The notes: generated by a model not told the origin, from the letters alone. A stretch of 64,000 bases of DNA from Bifidobacterium felsineum (GCF_002802915.1 NZ_PEBJ01000002.1:124001-188000), one strand, 5' to 3'. Numbered from the stretch's first letter, positions 30,373 to 41,467 are shown. Numbers and translations are program-made.

Positions 30373-31083
30373 GTGCTGTACTGGTTCTTCGTTAAAGTCT
30401 TTGGTCCCATTGCTCGCCATCGTCTCGGTCCCACCGTTTCCGGTCTGAACAATGTGCCACGTTCCGGCGGTGCCATTATCGCCGCCAATCATCTGGCGGT
30501 GATCGATGATGCGTTGATTCCGATTACCTGCCCGCGCATGGTGCATTTCATGGGCAAAGCCGAATATTTTGAAGGCAAGGGATTGAAGGGCAAGTTCAAG
30601 AAGTGGTGGTTCACGTCCGTGGGTGTGTTCCCGGTGGATCGCTCCGGCGGCAACAAGTCGCTTGGTGCGCTTGAGCATGCGCGCGAGATCATCGAGGATG
30701 GTCACCTGTTCGGCATTCATATCGAAGGCACACGCAGTCCGGACGGCCGCATGTACAAGGGGCACACCGGTGTGGCGCGTCTTGCTTTGGAAACCGGCTG
30801 CCCGATTGTGCCCGTTGCCCTGATCGGATCGGATCTGCTGCAGCCCATCGGCACTACGATCCCGAAAAAGGGCAGGACCCAGGTCAAGTATGGCAAGCCG
30901 ATCGAGGTCACCAAGAAGTCTGCTGACGAGATCACGCACGCCGAACTTCGTGAACTGACCGATCGTGTGTCCGCTGCCATCCGTGAGATGAGTGGCCAGG
31001 AATACGTGGATGAATACGCGCAGAAGGTCAAGGCCGAGCTGAAAGCCGCCAAGGAAGCTGAGGCCGCTAAAATCGCTGAATAA
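30373..31083 (+). CDS. plsC: 1-acyl-sn-glycerol-3-phosphate acyltransferase
   Basis: Adds the second acyl chain to lysophosphatidic acid in membrane lipid synthesis. The 236-residue protein has the catalytic HX4D motif as NHLAVIDD (about residues 39-46), the second block at EGTRSPDGRMYKGHTG (about 116-131), and CPIVPVALIGSD. The start is a GTG preceded by GGGAGGG. A Lys/Ala/Glu-rich tail closes the protein. It sits between trpD-linked accessory genes and the pknB region, its usual bifidobacterial place. Confidence 0.9.
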   Translation: MLYWFFVKVFGPIARHRLGPTVSGLNNVPRSGGAIIAANHLAVIDDALIPITCPRMVHFMGKAEYFEGKGLKGKFKKWWFTSVGVFPVDRSGGNKSLGALEHAREIIEDGHLFGIHIEGTRSPDGRMYKGHTGVARLALETGCPIVPVALIGSDLLQPIGTTIPKKGRTQVKYGKPIEVTKKSADEITHAELRELTDRVSAAIREMSGQEYVDEYAQKVKAELKAAKEAEAAKIAE

Positions 31084-31107
31084 TTAGCGAGGCAAGCTTT
31101 ACATAAT

Positions 31108-31149
31108 AAGCCGGGAATGATTCTTACCGATGGAATCATTCCCGGCTTT
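31108..31149. terminator. Terminator between plsC and pknB
   Basis: A perfect 16-bp stem (AAGCCGGGAATGATTC with GAATCATTCCCGGCTT), 9-base loop, between converging genes; short T-run on the plsC side. Confidence 0.85.
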
Positions 31150-31178
31150 GTTGTACGCGCAATTCATGCTGAGCACGA

Positions 31179-33437
31179 TCACACCACAGTCAATGTGATG
31201 ACGGTAGGAGTGCCGTTTTCGTCGCGCAAACGCACGGTCTCGCCAGCCTTGGGGCTCTGGATGCGAACCTCATGGGTCAAGTCCCCGAGGGGAGCGGATT
31301 TCTTGACGGTGAAGCCGAGCTTTTCCAGTTGCTTGGCCGCATCATCGTAGGTCATCCCAACCACATTGGGCAGCACAGTGGTTTCCGGCCCTTTGGAAAT
31401 CACTACATCCACGCTATCGCCCCACTTCAACTGCGTACCGGCTTTCTGAGACGCGGACATTACGGTGCCGGCCGCAATCTTATCGTCGTACTCCTCGGTG
31501 ATATTGGCGGTGAGTTTGAGCTGATCGAACGATTCGAGCATCTCATCCTTGGTTTTACCGACGATATCCGGCATGCTTACCGGCATCGGCCCCTTGCTCA
31601 AGGTGATGGTCACTTCGGCGTCATGCTTCATCGTGGTGCCGGGATCAGGGGAGATGGTCAAGGCTGCGCCCTCGGGGACATCCATCGAATACTGATCCTG
31701 GGATTCGTCATGCGTGATTTTGCTGAAACCGGCGTTCTTCAGCGCGGCGAGCGGATCCTTGCCGTTCGCGGATGACGAGTCCAGGATGTCATCCGGAATA
31801 GTGACCATCTGCGTGCCCTTGGATACCGTGATCTCCAGTTGCTGGTTGTTGCGCTTACCTACATGGGTATTGACGAATGCTTCAGCCTTATCGAGGGATG
31901 CGGAGATGATCTTGCCCTTGGCGACATTATCGTTGTATTCCTGCTTGACCTGATATGGAATGCCTGCGGCCTTCAGCAGGCTCTCATAGGTGGACCAGTC
32001 CGCTCCGGAAAGCGAGCACTGGGTATCGTTTTCCGCGCAAGAGACATCCTCAGGCTGTGGCACACTCCAATAGCTGCCGGGACCCGCATACCACCACCAT
32101 CCGAACCCGCCACCTACACTGGCCAGCAGTAGCGCCACGACCAGCGCGATGATGAGTCCGGTTTTGGTTCGCTTCGACATGCCATGAGGCTGTTGCATCG
32201 CAGCCGTGGCTGCTTCGGTATCCTCAGCTGCGGAAACGGTCCCATTATTGGTGTGAAGCGCCTGTGTAGGCTCACCAGCCATTGCCGGCAAGGCCTGAGT
32301 CTGATCGTCCGTGGCCCCCGATGGTTGAGGCATTACTCTGGTTCGCCCATAATCCTGCCCATAATTAAGAGCGCCGGCAGTCGTAGAAGACGACGAATCA
32401 ATGGCGGTGGTGGGCGCATTGGACTCGTCTTCCGCAGACGCCGCAGGCGGCTCAGGAGGAGCGGGTGGTGCCGGTTGTGTGGCTGTCAGACGTTCTGCGG
32501 CTTTGCCGATCGTACCCACTAAGGCCGGGGCCGTGGCATCATTGCGATTGACATTTGTCGGCTCGGCATGCAGACGATACTGCCATGCGTCCAACGGCAA
32601 TCGCGCCCCCAACTGGCGAAGCTCAGAGGCGGCTTCAAAACCATCTTTCGGCCGGGCATCGACGGATCGCGCGGTCAGATGTGAGATGAATGCCGCCACA
32701 GCTGGATTGATGCCGGGGCAGACCGTGGTGAGGGAAGGCACGTCCTCGTGAACATGCTTGAATACAAGAGTGACCGGATTATCGGAGTCGAATGGCACTT
32801 TGCCTGCCAGCATCTCCCACGCCATAATGCCCACGGAATACAAGTCACCCTGCGGGGTGGCCAGATTGTTTTCAATCATTTCCGGCGCGAGATAGGCGGC
32901 CGTGCCCAGCAACATGCCGGTGGAGCTTAACGTGGCTTGGCTGGCGGCCTTGGCCAGACCGAAATCGGTGATCTGTACATGGCCGCGATCATTGATGAGA
33001 ATGTTCTCCGGCTTGATATCGCGATGCACCACGCCGGCTCTATGTGCCGAAGACAGCCCATCCAGCGTCTCCGCCACGATGCGCAGCGTCTCACGCACCG
33101 AAAACGTGCCTTGTACGTTCATTTCATGGCGCAGATTGATGCCATGAACATACTCCATGACCAGAAAATCAAGCCCGTTGAATTCGCCGGTGTCATATAC
33201 CTGCACGATATGCGGGTTGGCGATGGCGGCGGCGGAATTGGCCTCGCGGCGGAATCGTTCCACGAATTGAGCACGATGTGGTCCTTGCGCCAACTGCGTG
33301 TGCATCACCTTAATGGCCACAGTGCGGCCCAGACGCTCATCAACCGCCTCATACACCGTGGCCATGCCGCCTTCGGCGATGTTGCGCACAATGCGGTAGC
33401 GTCCCTCAATCATCTGTGCGGGCTCGTTCTCACTCAT
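31179..33437 (-). CDS. pknB: PASTA-domain serine/threonine protein kinase, PknB type
   Basis: A membrane kinase that senses cell-wall fragments and controls growth and division. The 752-residue protein has the kinase domain at residues 12-275 (GMATVYEA glycine loop, VAIKVM lysine, HRDIKPENILIN catalytic loop, DFGLAKA). A disordered Pro/Thr/Ala linker follows, then one membrane segment (LIIALVVALLLASVGGGFGWW, about 430). Four extracellular PASTA-like repeats end the protein; the last two, starting MPDIVGKTKDEML and LPNVVGMTYDDAA, are the clearest. AAAGGAA lies before ATG 33437; an in-frame TTG at 33440 is possible. The prenyl synthase gene lies upstream on the same strand. Confidence 0.94.
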   Translation of the reverse strand: MSENEPAQMIEGRYRIVRNIAEGGMATVYEAVDERLGRTVAIKVMHTQLAQGPHRAQFVERFRREANSAAAIANPHIVQVYDTGEFNGLDFLVMEYVHGINLRHEMNVQGTFSVRETLRIVAETLDGLSSAHRAGVVHRDIKPENILINDRGHVQITDFGLAKAASQATLSSTGMLLGTAAYLAPEMIENNLATPQGDLYSVGIMAWEMLAGKVPFDSDNPVTLVFKHVHEDVPSLTTVCPGINPAVAAFISHLTARSVDARPKDGFEAASELRQLGARLPLDAWQYRLHAEPTNVNRNDATAPALVGTIGKAAERLTATQPAPPAPPEPPAASAEDESNAPTTAIDSSSSTTAGALNYGQDYGRTRVMPQPSGATDDQTQALPAMAGEPTQALHTNNGTVSAAEDTEAATAAMQQPHGMSKRTKTGLIIALVVALLLASVGGGFGWWWYAGPGSYWSVPQPEDVSCAENDTQCSLSGADWSTYESLLKAAGIPYQVKQEYNDNVAKGKIISASLDKAEAFVNTHVGKRNNQQLEITVSKGTQMVTIPDDILDSSSANGKDPLAALKNAGFSKITHDESQDQYSMDVPEGAALTISPDPGTTMKHDAEVTITLSKGPMPVSMPDIVGKTKDEMLESFDQLKLTANITEEYDDKIAAGTVMSASQKAGTQLKWGDSVDVVISKGPETTVLPNVVGMTYDDAAKQLEKLGFTVKKSAPLGDLTHEVRIQSPKAGETVRLRDENGTPTVITLTVV

Positions 33438-33523
33438 CAACTCGTACGGTTCCTTTGAATTCAGCTGAACATGGTTCAGTGTACCTTGCCCGGGCTACGC
33501 GCGGGGGGCGGCGGAAAAGCCGG

Positions 33524-34609
33524 CTAGCGCAAATCAGCTGGAATGAATCGTGCGCATGCATCCACAAGACGCTGCTCATACTGATCGGGCAGCCCTAACG
33601 TCGAAATCGCCGTTTGGGATTGCCGCCACAAAGCTGTGATGCGCTCGCGGGAACGATCAATGGCTCCAGTACTCTCGAACAGTGCGATGGCTCGCATCAC
33701 TTGTTGCTCATCGCGATGAGGAGCCTCGAACATACCGCGCAATTCCCGCTGTTCATCGGCATTCGCGGACTGCAGGGCGTCGGCCAATAGTACGGTCCGT
33801 TTGCCCTCGCGGATATCGCCTCCCACGGGTTTGCCAGTGTTGCGGCTGGAACCGATGACATCCAGCAAATCGTCCGCAAGCTGGAACGCCAAGCCCAGCG
33901 GTTCACCTACCGCGAGCGCCTGCTGCTTCGCCGTGGCCGGTTCGGTGCCGGCAGCCAACAATGCGAACAGCAGGGGAGCGATGGTGGTGTAACTGGCGGT
34001 TTTCCAACGGAATACGTTCAATGAGGCTTCTGCGAGCGCCTGCGGGTCATTCAACGGCGTCATCTCCACGCCCAAATCCAGCACCTGACCGATTTCCACT
34101 TCGCGTTGCATGGTAAGGAAGGCTTCGACGATGGCGTCGCCGTTATTGAGTTGTTTGGCGGCTCTACGTGCGATTTCAATGCATGCTGTGGCTAGGATGT
34201 CTCCCAACATCAGGCCCAGGCCGCGGCCGATGGAAGCATTATGCACAGTGGCTTCCAACGCCCGATGGGCAGATGGCTTGCCGCGGCGCAGATCGGATTC
34301 GTCGATGATGTCGTCGTGCACCAATGCCGCGGTCTGGAATACTTCGATGGCACATGCCAGGTCGAGCATGGCTTCGCGTCGGCTCTCCGCATATTGGGCG
34401 GGGGCCAGCAGGCCGAAAGCATCAAGACTGAGGAGCGCACGCAGTCGTTTGCCGCCCTGACTTGAGGTGACTGCCTGATCGACCACTTCCGCCATCACTG
34501 GTTTCAGGGCGTTGGCCACCTTGCCGGTGGAAGGAGCATCGGTCAGTTCTCGAACCAGCTTACTGATGCGCGGTTCGATGGTGGAAAGGTCATTCGCGGT
34601 TGTGCACAT
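33524..34609 (-). CDS. Polyprenyl (geranylgeranyl-type) diphosphate synthase
   Basis: Extends isoprenoid diphosphates by head-to-tail condensation, probably feeding the cell-wall lipid carrier or quinone-like lipids. The 361-residue protein has the first Asp-rich motif DDIIDESDLRRG (about residues 93-104) and the second as LADDLLD (about 242-248), with GGKRLRALL near 53. I chose the ATG at 34609; the frame stays open upstream and would overlap the DUF4192 gene. No good ribosome-binding site is seen. It lies upstream of pknB on the same strand, a conserved bifidobacterial pair. Confidence 0.9.
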   Translation of the reverse strand: MCTTANDLSTIEPRISKLVRELTDAPSTGKVANALKPVMAEVVDQAVTSSQGGKRLRALLSLDAFGLLAPAQYAESRREAMLDLACAIEVFQTAALVHDDIIDESDLRRGKPSAHRALEATVHNASIGRGLGLMLGDILATACIEIARRAAKQLNNGDAIVEAFLTMQREVEIGQVLDLGVEMTPLNDPQALAEASLNVFRWKTASYTTIAPLLFALLAAGTEPATAKQQALAVGEPLGLAFQLADDLLDVIGSSRNTGKPVGGDIREGKRTVLLADALQSANADEQRELRGMFEAPHRDEQQVMRAIALFESTGAIDRSRERITALWRQSQTAISTLGLPDQYEQRLVDACARFIPADLR

Positions 34610-34619
34610 GCCTAATAAC

Positions 34620-34628
34620 TTATCCACA
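34620..34628 (+). promoter_or_regulatory. Perfect DnaA box
   Basis: TTATCCACA, an exact consensus DnaA box, 11 bases before the likely start of the prenyl synthase gene (which reads the other way). The rest of the 34610-34798 gap shows no other clear element. Confidence 0.45.
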
Positions 34629-34798
34629 GGTTGTGATGAATACAAGAACGTTGGAAACATTGGGTTTTGAAGCTCGAACCACATAAGTGGATTTTCGGCT
34701 GATTTCCAACGGGTTTCATGCATAGTAGACACACGCCCATCCCGGAACCGGTTCTGGGTGGTGAAAGGCATTGAATCTTCAACGACGAGGAGGAACCC

Positions 34799-35683
34799 AT
34801 GGCAAACAAAGATGATACGCGTAGCAGAAAAGAGGGTCGCGCAAAGGGCCGGCGTCGTACACCCGCCTCGCAAGGCCGGAGCGATGTACGGCCCGACAGC
34901 CGGCGCGACGGGCGATCCGGTCATAAGGCTTATGACAAAGCCAGGAATCGTGGCAAACACAGCGTTCGTGAATCTGATGTTTCTCAGAACGGCATCTTCG
35001 AGAACATATATGACTATGACGATGTGTTCGATGAGCAATGCTGTGACGTCTTCGGCGACATCTGCGTTGACGCATTCGATATGGAGGATCTGGAGATGAT
35101 GGCCAATGCGTTCCACGCCGACCGGCGTGAGCGTGGGCCTCAGCAAGCCAATGCGGATTGGGTGTGCGATCCGTTGGATGAATGGCTAGCCTCGCTGGAT
35201 GATGGCATTGCGGTTCTGGATGCCGAGACCATGGCGGCATTCGCTGTGGGCATGAATGAGACATTGTCTATCCGTGACGCTCTGATCTTGTCGCTTATTG
35301 CGGATGAACGGGAGTGTCCGAAATCGTTGCTGATGGAATTCGCATCCAAACCGCATAGCGGAAAGGCGAAACGGAGAATGAGCGAGCTGCTGACCCGCGC
35401 ATTCGAAGACGAGCGGATAACGCCTGATGAGGAACGATGCCGAACAGGGGTGACCATGCTGCTGAATATTGCCACGGTATCGCCGGTCCCTTACTGCATC
35501 CAGCCACTGGCCGTGGCTGCCTATACGCTGTGGTGGCTTGGAGATGTCAGCTCCGCCGCGCTGGCCATGCAATGCCTGGTCCTTGATGAGGATTGTTCGC
35601 TGGCGGCGATGGTGTTTTCCGCAGCCGACCGAGGCGTATTCCCCGCATGGTGCGCATGCAAGAACCGGGAAACGGCGTCATAG
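34799..35683 (+). CDS. DUF4192 domain protein
   Basis: A 294-residue protein of unknown function. The first 60 residues are basic and disordered. The rest matches the actinobacterial DUF4192 family: RDALILSLIA, then CRTGVTMLLNIATVSP, and the closing AVAAYTLWWLGDVSSAALAMQCLVLDEDCSLA segment, which resembles a helical repeat. GAGGAGGAACCC sets the ATG. It lies just upstream of rpoD, which is common in bifidobacteria. No membrane segment or catalytic motif is evident. Confidence 0.8.
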   Translation: MANKDDTRSRKEGRAKGRRRTPASQGRSDVRPDSRRDGRSGHKAYDKARNRGKHSVRESDVSQNGIFENIYDYDDVFDEQCCDVFGDICVDAFDMEDLEMMANAFHADRRERGPQQANADWVCDPLDEWLASLDDGIAVLDAETMAAFAVGMNETLSIRDALILSLIADERECPKSLLMEFASKPHSGKAKRRMSELLTRAFEDERITPDEERCRTGVTMLLNIATVSPVPYCIQPLAVAAYTLWWLGDVSSAALAMQCLVLDEDCSLAAMVFSAADRGVFPAWCACKNRETAS

Positions 35684-35725
35684 CAGGGTTTCCGGCCGAT
35701 GCGAAAGAACATGGTTGTGCAAGCG

Positions 35726-35761
35726 TGCATCCATGAGCCATTCATGGATGCAACACATTTT
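35726..35761 (+). terminator. Terminator after the DUF4192 gene
   Basis: An 11-bp perfect stem (TGCATCCATGA with TCATGGATGCA), 5-base loop, followed by ACACATTTT. Confidence 0.75.
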
Positions 35762-35823
35762 CCTCGCGAATGGGAATAATCGTCCGTGGAAGGTGATTTA
35801 CTCTCATAGTTGACGATTTGCCC

Positions 35824-35852
35824 TTGCCAGAAGTGTGCCCATGTGGTATGAG
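35824..35852 (+). promoter_or_regulatory. rpoD promoter
   Basis: TTGCCA (35824-35829), 17-base spacer, TATGAG (35847-35852). Transcription should start near 35859, followed by AGGAGG at 35871-35876. Confidence 0.6.
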
Positions 35853-35883
35853 AGCTTCCGGCGAGAGATCAGGAGGAGCAGTT

Positions 35884-37338
<1,455 letters not shown>

Positions 37339-37344
37339 TCGATC

Positions 37345-37377
37345 ACTTGGCTCTCCTCGCTGCGAGGGGAGCCAAGT
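37345..37377 (+). terminator. Hairpin between rpoD and parE
   Basis: A 15-bp stem with one G-T pair (ACTTGGCTCTCCTCG with CGAGGGGAGCCAAGT), 3-base loop, weak T-run. The same GGGGAGCC core recurs near 62140. Confidence 0.7.
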
Positions 37378-37400
37378 TGTAAGAGAGAAATAAAGGATTT

Positions 37401-39740
37401 ATGGCCACAGAAGAATATGGCGCGAAGGATCTTGCCGTCCTTGAAGGCCTTGACGCGGTACGCAAGCGTCCGGGCATGTACATCGGCACCACCGACTCGC
37501 AAGGCCTCATGCACTGCTTGTGGGAGATCATCGATAACTCCGTCGACGAGGCTCTGGCCGGGTTCTGCACAGATATCACGGTGACGCTGCACGCCGACGG
37601 CTCGGTGGAGGTAGCGGATAACGGCCGAGGCATTCCTGTTGATAAAGAGCCGAAAACCGGCCTTTCTGGTGTGGAAGTAGTGCTCACCAAGCTGCACGCC
37701 GGTGCAAAATTCGGTAATTCCTCCTACAACGCCGTCGGCGGTCTGCATGGTGTGGGCTCCTCCGTGGTGAATGCGTTGAGCTCCCGATTGGATGTGGAAG
37801 TCGACCGCGATGGCAAAACCCATCACATGGCCTTCCATCAAGGCCATCCCGGCGTCTACGCCGATGCCGATCCCGCGAACCCGTCGCCGGACGCACCGTT
37901 CAAGCGCACCCGTAAGAACAGACCCACCGAGTTGGAGATCATCGGCAAAGTAAGCCCGAAGACCACCGGTACACGAATTCGTTATTGGGCGGATCCGGAG
38001 ATTTTCAATAAGACCGCGGAATTCTCCTATGAACAGCTGGTGGATCGTGTCCGCCAGACCAGTTTCCTGGTGCCTGGACTCAAAATCACCATTGTTGATG
38101 AGAATGTGCCGGAAAACCCGGATACCGCATCCGGCACGCTTGGCCTACCTACGGCATCGAAACTGAAAGAGGATTCCGCACACGAGGATAATTCCCTGTT
38201 GGCAGGTTTTGCCGAGTTCTCTACGGACACTGCGGATGGCGCTGATTCCGAAAGCGACGCGTTGACCGTAAGTGACCGGGATCGTGATGCGGACTTCTCA
38301 CTGAGCGCATCGGACGAGGTTTTGGATGGCGCGTTCGGCGAGCAGCCGGCGCATCCCCGCGTGGTCGAATTCCGCCATACCGGCGGTGTCAAGGATTTCG
38401 TGGACTTCCTCTCTAAAGGCGAGCCGGTTTCCGACATTTGGCGTATTCAAGGTGAAGGCACCTACAAGGAGGAAACCCAGGCGGTATGCGAGGGCGGCGA
38501 ATTGCACGCCCAGGAAATCGAACGCACCTGCGGCATCGACATCGCGCTTCGCTGGGTGAACGGTTACGACACCACGATCCGCAGCTTCGTGAACATCGTG
38601 GAGACGCCGGGCGGCGGCACCCACGTTGATGGTTTCATGAACGGTATCACCAAGCAGATTCGCAAAGCCGTGGAAGACAACGCCCGCAAACTCAAGGTGA
38701 ATCTCAAAGACTCCGCCATGAAGGTGGAGCGCGATGACATCCAGGCCGGTCTCGTGGCCGTGGTCACCGCCCGCGTGGCCGAACCACAGTTCCAGGGCCA
38801 GACCAAGGATGTGCTCGGCACCGCACAGGTCAAGCCGATCGTCACCAGACTCACGGATAAGCAGTTCGGCGAGATGATCACCGGCTCCAAGCGCGGCTAC
38901 AAGGAGCAATCCGGCCGCGTACTGGAGAAAATCGTGGGGGAGATGCATGCCCGCATCCAATCCCGCAAGGCCAAGGAAGTCACCCGTCGCAAGAACGCGT
39001 TGGAATCCGCTTCGATGCCGGCCAAGCTCTCCGACTGCCAGCCAGGCAATGACGACATCGCCGAACTGTTCATCGTGGAGGGCGATTCCGCACTCGGTAC
39101 CGCCAAAGCCGCGCGCAACGCTGGATTCCAGGCGCTACTGCCGATTCGAGGCAAGATCCTCAACGTGCAGAAGGCATCGATCACGCAGATGCTTTCCAAT
39201 AAGGAATGTGCCGCGATCATTCAGGTGGTCGGCGCCGGCTCCGGCCAGAGTTTCGACATCGAGCAATCCCGGTACCACAAGATCATCATGATGACGGATG
39301 CCGATGTGGATGGCGCGCACATCCGTATCCTGCTGCTCACCCTCTTCTACCGGTATATGCGCCCGCTGATCGAACATGGCTACGTGTATGCGGCCGTGCC
39401 GCCACTGCATCGCATTGCTCTGACCGGTTCGCATAAGGGCGAATACATCTACACGTATTCCGACGACGAGCTGGCCGGTAAACTTGCCGACCTGGACAAG
39501 AAGCACATCGGCTACAACGACGACATCCAGCGCTACAAGGGTTTGGGTGAGATGGACGCCGACCAGCTGGCCGACACCACCATGGATCCACGCACCCGTA
39601 TGTTGCGCCGCATTCGCATGGAGGACGCCGCACAGGCTTCCGAGATCTTCAGCCTGCTGATGGGCGATGACGTGCCGCCGCGCAAGCAGTTCATCGTGGA
39701 TAACGCCGACGATTTCGATCGCTCCAAGATCGACACCTGA
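37401..39740 (+). CDS. parE: DNA topoisomerase subunit B, ParE type
   Basis: The ATPase subunit of a type IIA topoisomerase. The 779-residue protein has the GHKL pocket (EIIDNSVDEALAG, DNGRGIPV, GGLHGVGSSVVNAL) and the TOPRIM metal-binding blocks (IVEGDSALG, MMTDADVDGAHI). Between residues about 240 and 315 an acidic Ser/Asp-rich insert interrupts the transducer domain. I call it ParE rather than GyrB because it follows rpoD away from the origin region and a ParC gene lies at the window's right end; the sequence alone does not decide. A ribosome-binding site (AAAGGA) precedes the ATG. Confidence 0.85.
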   Translation: MATEEYGAKDLAVLEGLDAVRKRPGMYIGTTDSQGLMHCLWEIIDNSVDEALAGFCTDITVTLHADGSVEVADNGRGIPVDKEPKTGLSGVEVVLTKLHAGAKFGNSSYNAVGGLHGVGSSVVNALSSRLDVEVDRDGKTHHMAFHQGHPGVYADADPANPSPDAPFKRTRKNRPTELEIIGKVSPKTTGTRIRYWADPEIFNKTAEFSYEQLVDRVRQTSFLVPGLKITIVDENVPENPDTASGTLGLPTASKLKEDSAHEDNSLLAGFAEFSTDTADGADSESDALTVSDRDRDADFSLSASDEVLDGAFGEQPAHPRVVEFRHTGGVKDFVDFLSKGEPVSDIWRIQGEGTYKEETQAVCEGGELHAQEIERTCGIDIALRWVNGYDTTIRSFVNIVETPGGGTHVDGFMNGITKQIRKAVEDNARKLKVNLKDSAMKVERDDIQAGLVAVVTARVAEPQFQGQTKDVLGTAQVKPIVTRLTDKQFGEMITGSKRGYKEQSGRVLEKIVGEMHARIQSRKAKEVTRRKNALESASMPAKLSDCQPGNDDIAELFIVEGDSALGTAKAARNAGFQALLPIRGKILNVQKASITQMLSNKECAAIIQVVGAGSGQSFDIEQSRYHKIIMMTDADVDGAHIRILLLTLFYRYMRPLIEHGYVYAAVPPLHRIALTGSHKGEYIYTYSDDELAGKLADLDKKHIGYNDDIQRYKGLGEMDADQLADTTMDPRTRMLRRIRMEDAAQASEIFSLLMGDDVPPRKQFIVDNADDFDRSKIDT

Positions 39741-39760
39741 TGGATTACTCCGATGCCTTT

Positions 39761-39812
39761 AATTACCCCTTGCCGAGCCAACATCATTTCGGTTCGGCAA
39801 GGGGTAATTTAT
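39761..39812. terminator. Bidirectional terminator after parE
   Basis: A 16-bp perfect stem (AATTACCCCTTGCCGA with TCGGCAAGGGGTAATT), extendable to 19 pairs, between converging genes, with T-rich sequence on either side. Confidence 0.9.
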
Positions 39813-39832
39813 TGGAGCCGTTTGAAGAGCGA

Positions 39833-41260
39833 TTACCAATCACTGACTACAGTTCCGAAATACGTATTCCACGTATTGACTACCCGATCCGGATTGCTTA
39901 ATCCCAAAGCCAGCCACCACAGCAGGAGCAATATTAAGGCCGCGGTCATCAATGGCAATCGAGCGACGAACAGTCGGATCAGCGACAGCATAAGCACCGC
40001 TGCCAGCAGGACGATGAAGGTCAACGACAACCATCTGAGCCACGTCAGACCATAGGCGTCGATATACAGCCATAGACGCATGGCTGACGATGCGAGCATA
40101 ACGCCGGTTGCGGCGAGGAGACCGATCTGCAGCGCCACGATGAGCTTGGTGCGTGACGTGAACGTAAGCACGAGACCAAAGCCGGCGAGATTCAATGTGG
40201 CTACAAACAGAAGTTGGAAGAATCCCTGTCGCGCATATTCGGCATATGTATATCCTGCGGGCAGACCGGCGCCGGCGAAAAGGAATGTGAACTGTACGGT
40301 GCAGAAGACGGCATACAGCGCCAGAACGATCATCATCACCGTAGTGGTAATGGTGGGGTCGAAGGCTCCTCGCTTCTCCGCATTGCGAAGAGTGGTGAGT
40401 TCCGGCTCTGTATTGCGCATCTCCACGCTGGCCAATAGTGAGGCTAGGAACGGAAATGGAATAAGTACAACTATCGTATGCCAAAGCATCACAGTGAGAT
40501 CGATGTGGTCGAACATATGTGTCACCCCGTAGGAGAATATTGCATCCGCCTGCATAAGCAGAGGGATCAGCAGACACAGAATCGGCAGACTGATAAGCAG
40601 CGCTATGCCTATTTTCCGTAAGACGCCGTTTCTCGCGGCGATGACATCGTTGTCAGCATCGTGTGGGCTGTGCAGGTATTGCGAACAAGTCTGTGCCAAC
40701 ATGCGCCAATGGGTGAACAGGTTGATGGTCCAACCTTGCAGCCAGCGAAGAACGATATTGGCTGGTCGGTGCACCGCGAAATTCGTGGCGGACAATTGCA
40801 ATGTCAGCATCAACAGCGCGGGGAGCACGATGGTGCTGGTCAACGTCGCATACCAATAATTAGGTGACGGCAGTGCAATGAACATATTGCTGTGATTGGG
40901 AACGTCATAGGTGAAGGAATCGTCGTTGACGATGAGCCATATGCTGAGCACACCGATGACGGATGCGCTGAGCCACCAAACCGGATTGCGATACGCGCGT
41001 TTGACGAATAATGCAACGATTGCGGTCAGGCAGATGATGCACAGGAGTGACCAGCGAGCCCATATTGATAACCATATGGGCAGAACGTGCGAAAGCGCCT
41101 TTGGCCATGTATCGCAAAGCATGAGACGATCGAAGGCGAAGGGAATGAGCAGCGCGACGGTGAGCAGTGTGAGGCGACGTTTGATTGGAGGCAGTGTGCG
41201 CGATTGGGGCATGGGGTGTGTAGGCGGCGCGAGTTGCGTGGCAGGGTGTTCGGTGTTCAT
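39833..41260 (-). CDS. DUF4173-like polytopic membrane protein
   Basis: A 475-residue integral membrane protein with about 12 hydrophobic segments. The block AGLPAGYTYAEYARQGFFQLLFVATLNL near residue 330 is characteristic of the DUF4173/DUF4153 family, whose function is unknown. The N-terminal 25 residues are hydrophilic and Pro-rich. No Shine-Dalgarno is obvious before ATG 41260. Its promoter region is shared with the divergent MFS gene and holds ATATCGAA repeats at 41275-41343, so it may be under a dedicated regulator. Confidence 0.8.
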   Translation of the reverse strand: MNTEHPATQLAPPTHPMPQSRTLPPIKRRLTLLTVALLIPFAFDRLMLCDTWPKALSHVLPIWLSIWARWSLLCIICLTAIVALFVKRAYRNPVWWLSASVIGVLSIWLIVNDDSFTYDVPNHSNMFIALPSPNYWYATLTSTIVLPALLMLTLQLSATNFAVHRPANIVLRWLQGWTINLFTHWRMLAQTCSQYLHSPHDADNDVIAARNGVLRKIGIALLISLPILCLLIPLLMQADAIFSYGVTHMFDHIDLTVMLWHTIVVLIPFPFLASLLASVEMRNTEPELTTLRNAEKRGAFDPTITTTVMMIVLALYAVFCTVQFTFLFAGAGLPAGYTYAEYARQGFFQLLFVATLNLAGFGLVLTFTSRTKLIVALQIGLLAATGVMLASSAMRLWLYIDAYGLTWLRWLSLTFIVLLAAVLMLSLIRLFVARLPLMTAALILLLLWWLALGLSNPDRVVNTWNTYFGTVVSDW

Positions 41261-41274
41261 ACCCGCATCGTAAG

Positions 41275-41409
41275 ATATCGAAAAACAATATATCTATATC
41301 GAAATACAATTCTTCACTGATTGTGCATATTGATATTCGATATGCGGGTTTGCCGCATGGGGGTCGGCTCTGCGGTGTTCGGCGTGTTGTTTACTTACCG
41401 TTCGGTAAG
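41275..41409. promoter_or_regulatory. Divergent promoter region with ATATCGAA repeats and a TetR-like dyad
   Basis: ATATCGAAAAACAAT (41275) and ATATCGAAATACAAT (41296) are direct repeats 21 bases apart. An inverted copy TTCGATAT lies at 41336-41343. Further on, CTTACCG-TT-CGGTAAG (41394-41409) is a dyad of the type bound by TetR/AcrR proteins. No matching regulator gene is adjacent. Confidence 0.5.
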
Positions 41410-41467
41410 CTGGATGACATCGTTATCACAAACAATGTCGTTTCGATGCTTTGAAAGGTGGTCATTG

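Noticed and set aside
30322..30939. N-terminal extension of the membrane protein at 29710
   Set aside because: The extension is entirely antisense to plsC and unlike the Asp/Glu-rich true N-terminus.
34610..35146. N-terminal extension of the prenyl synthase
   Set aside because: The added residues have no similarity to prenyl synthases and overlap a well-supported DUF4192 gene on the other strand.
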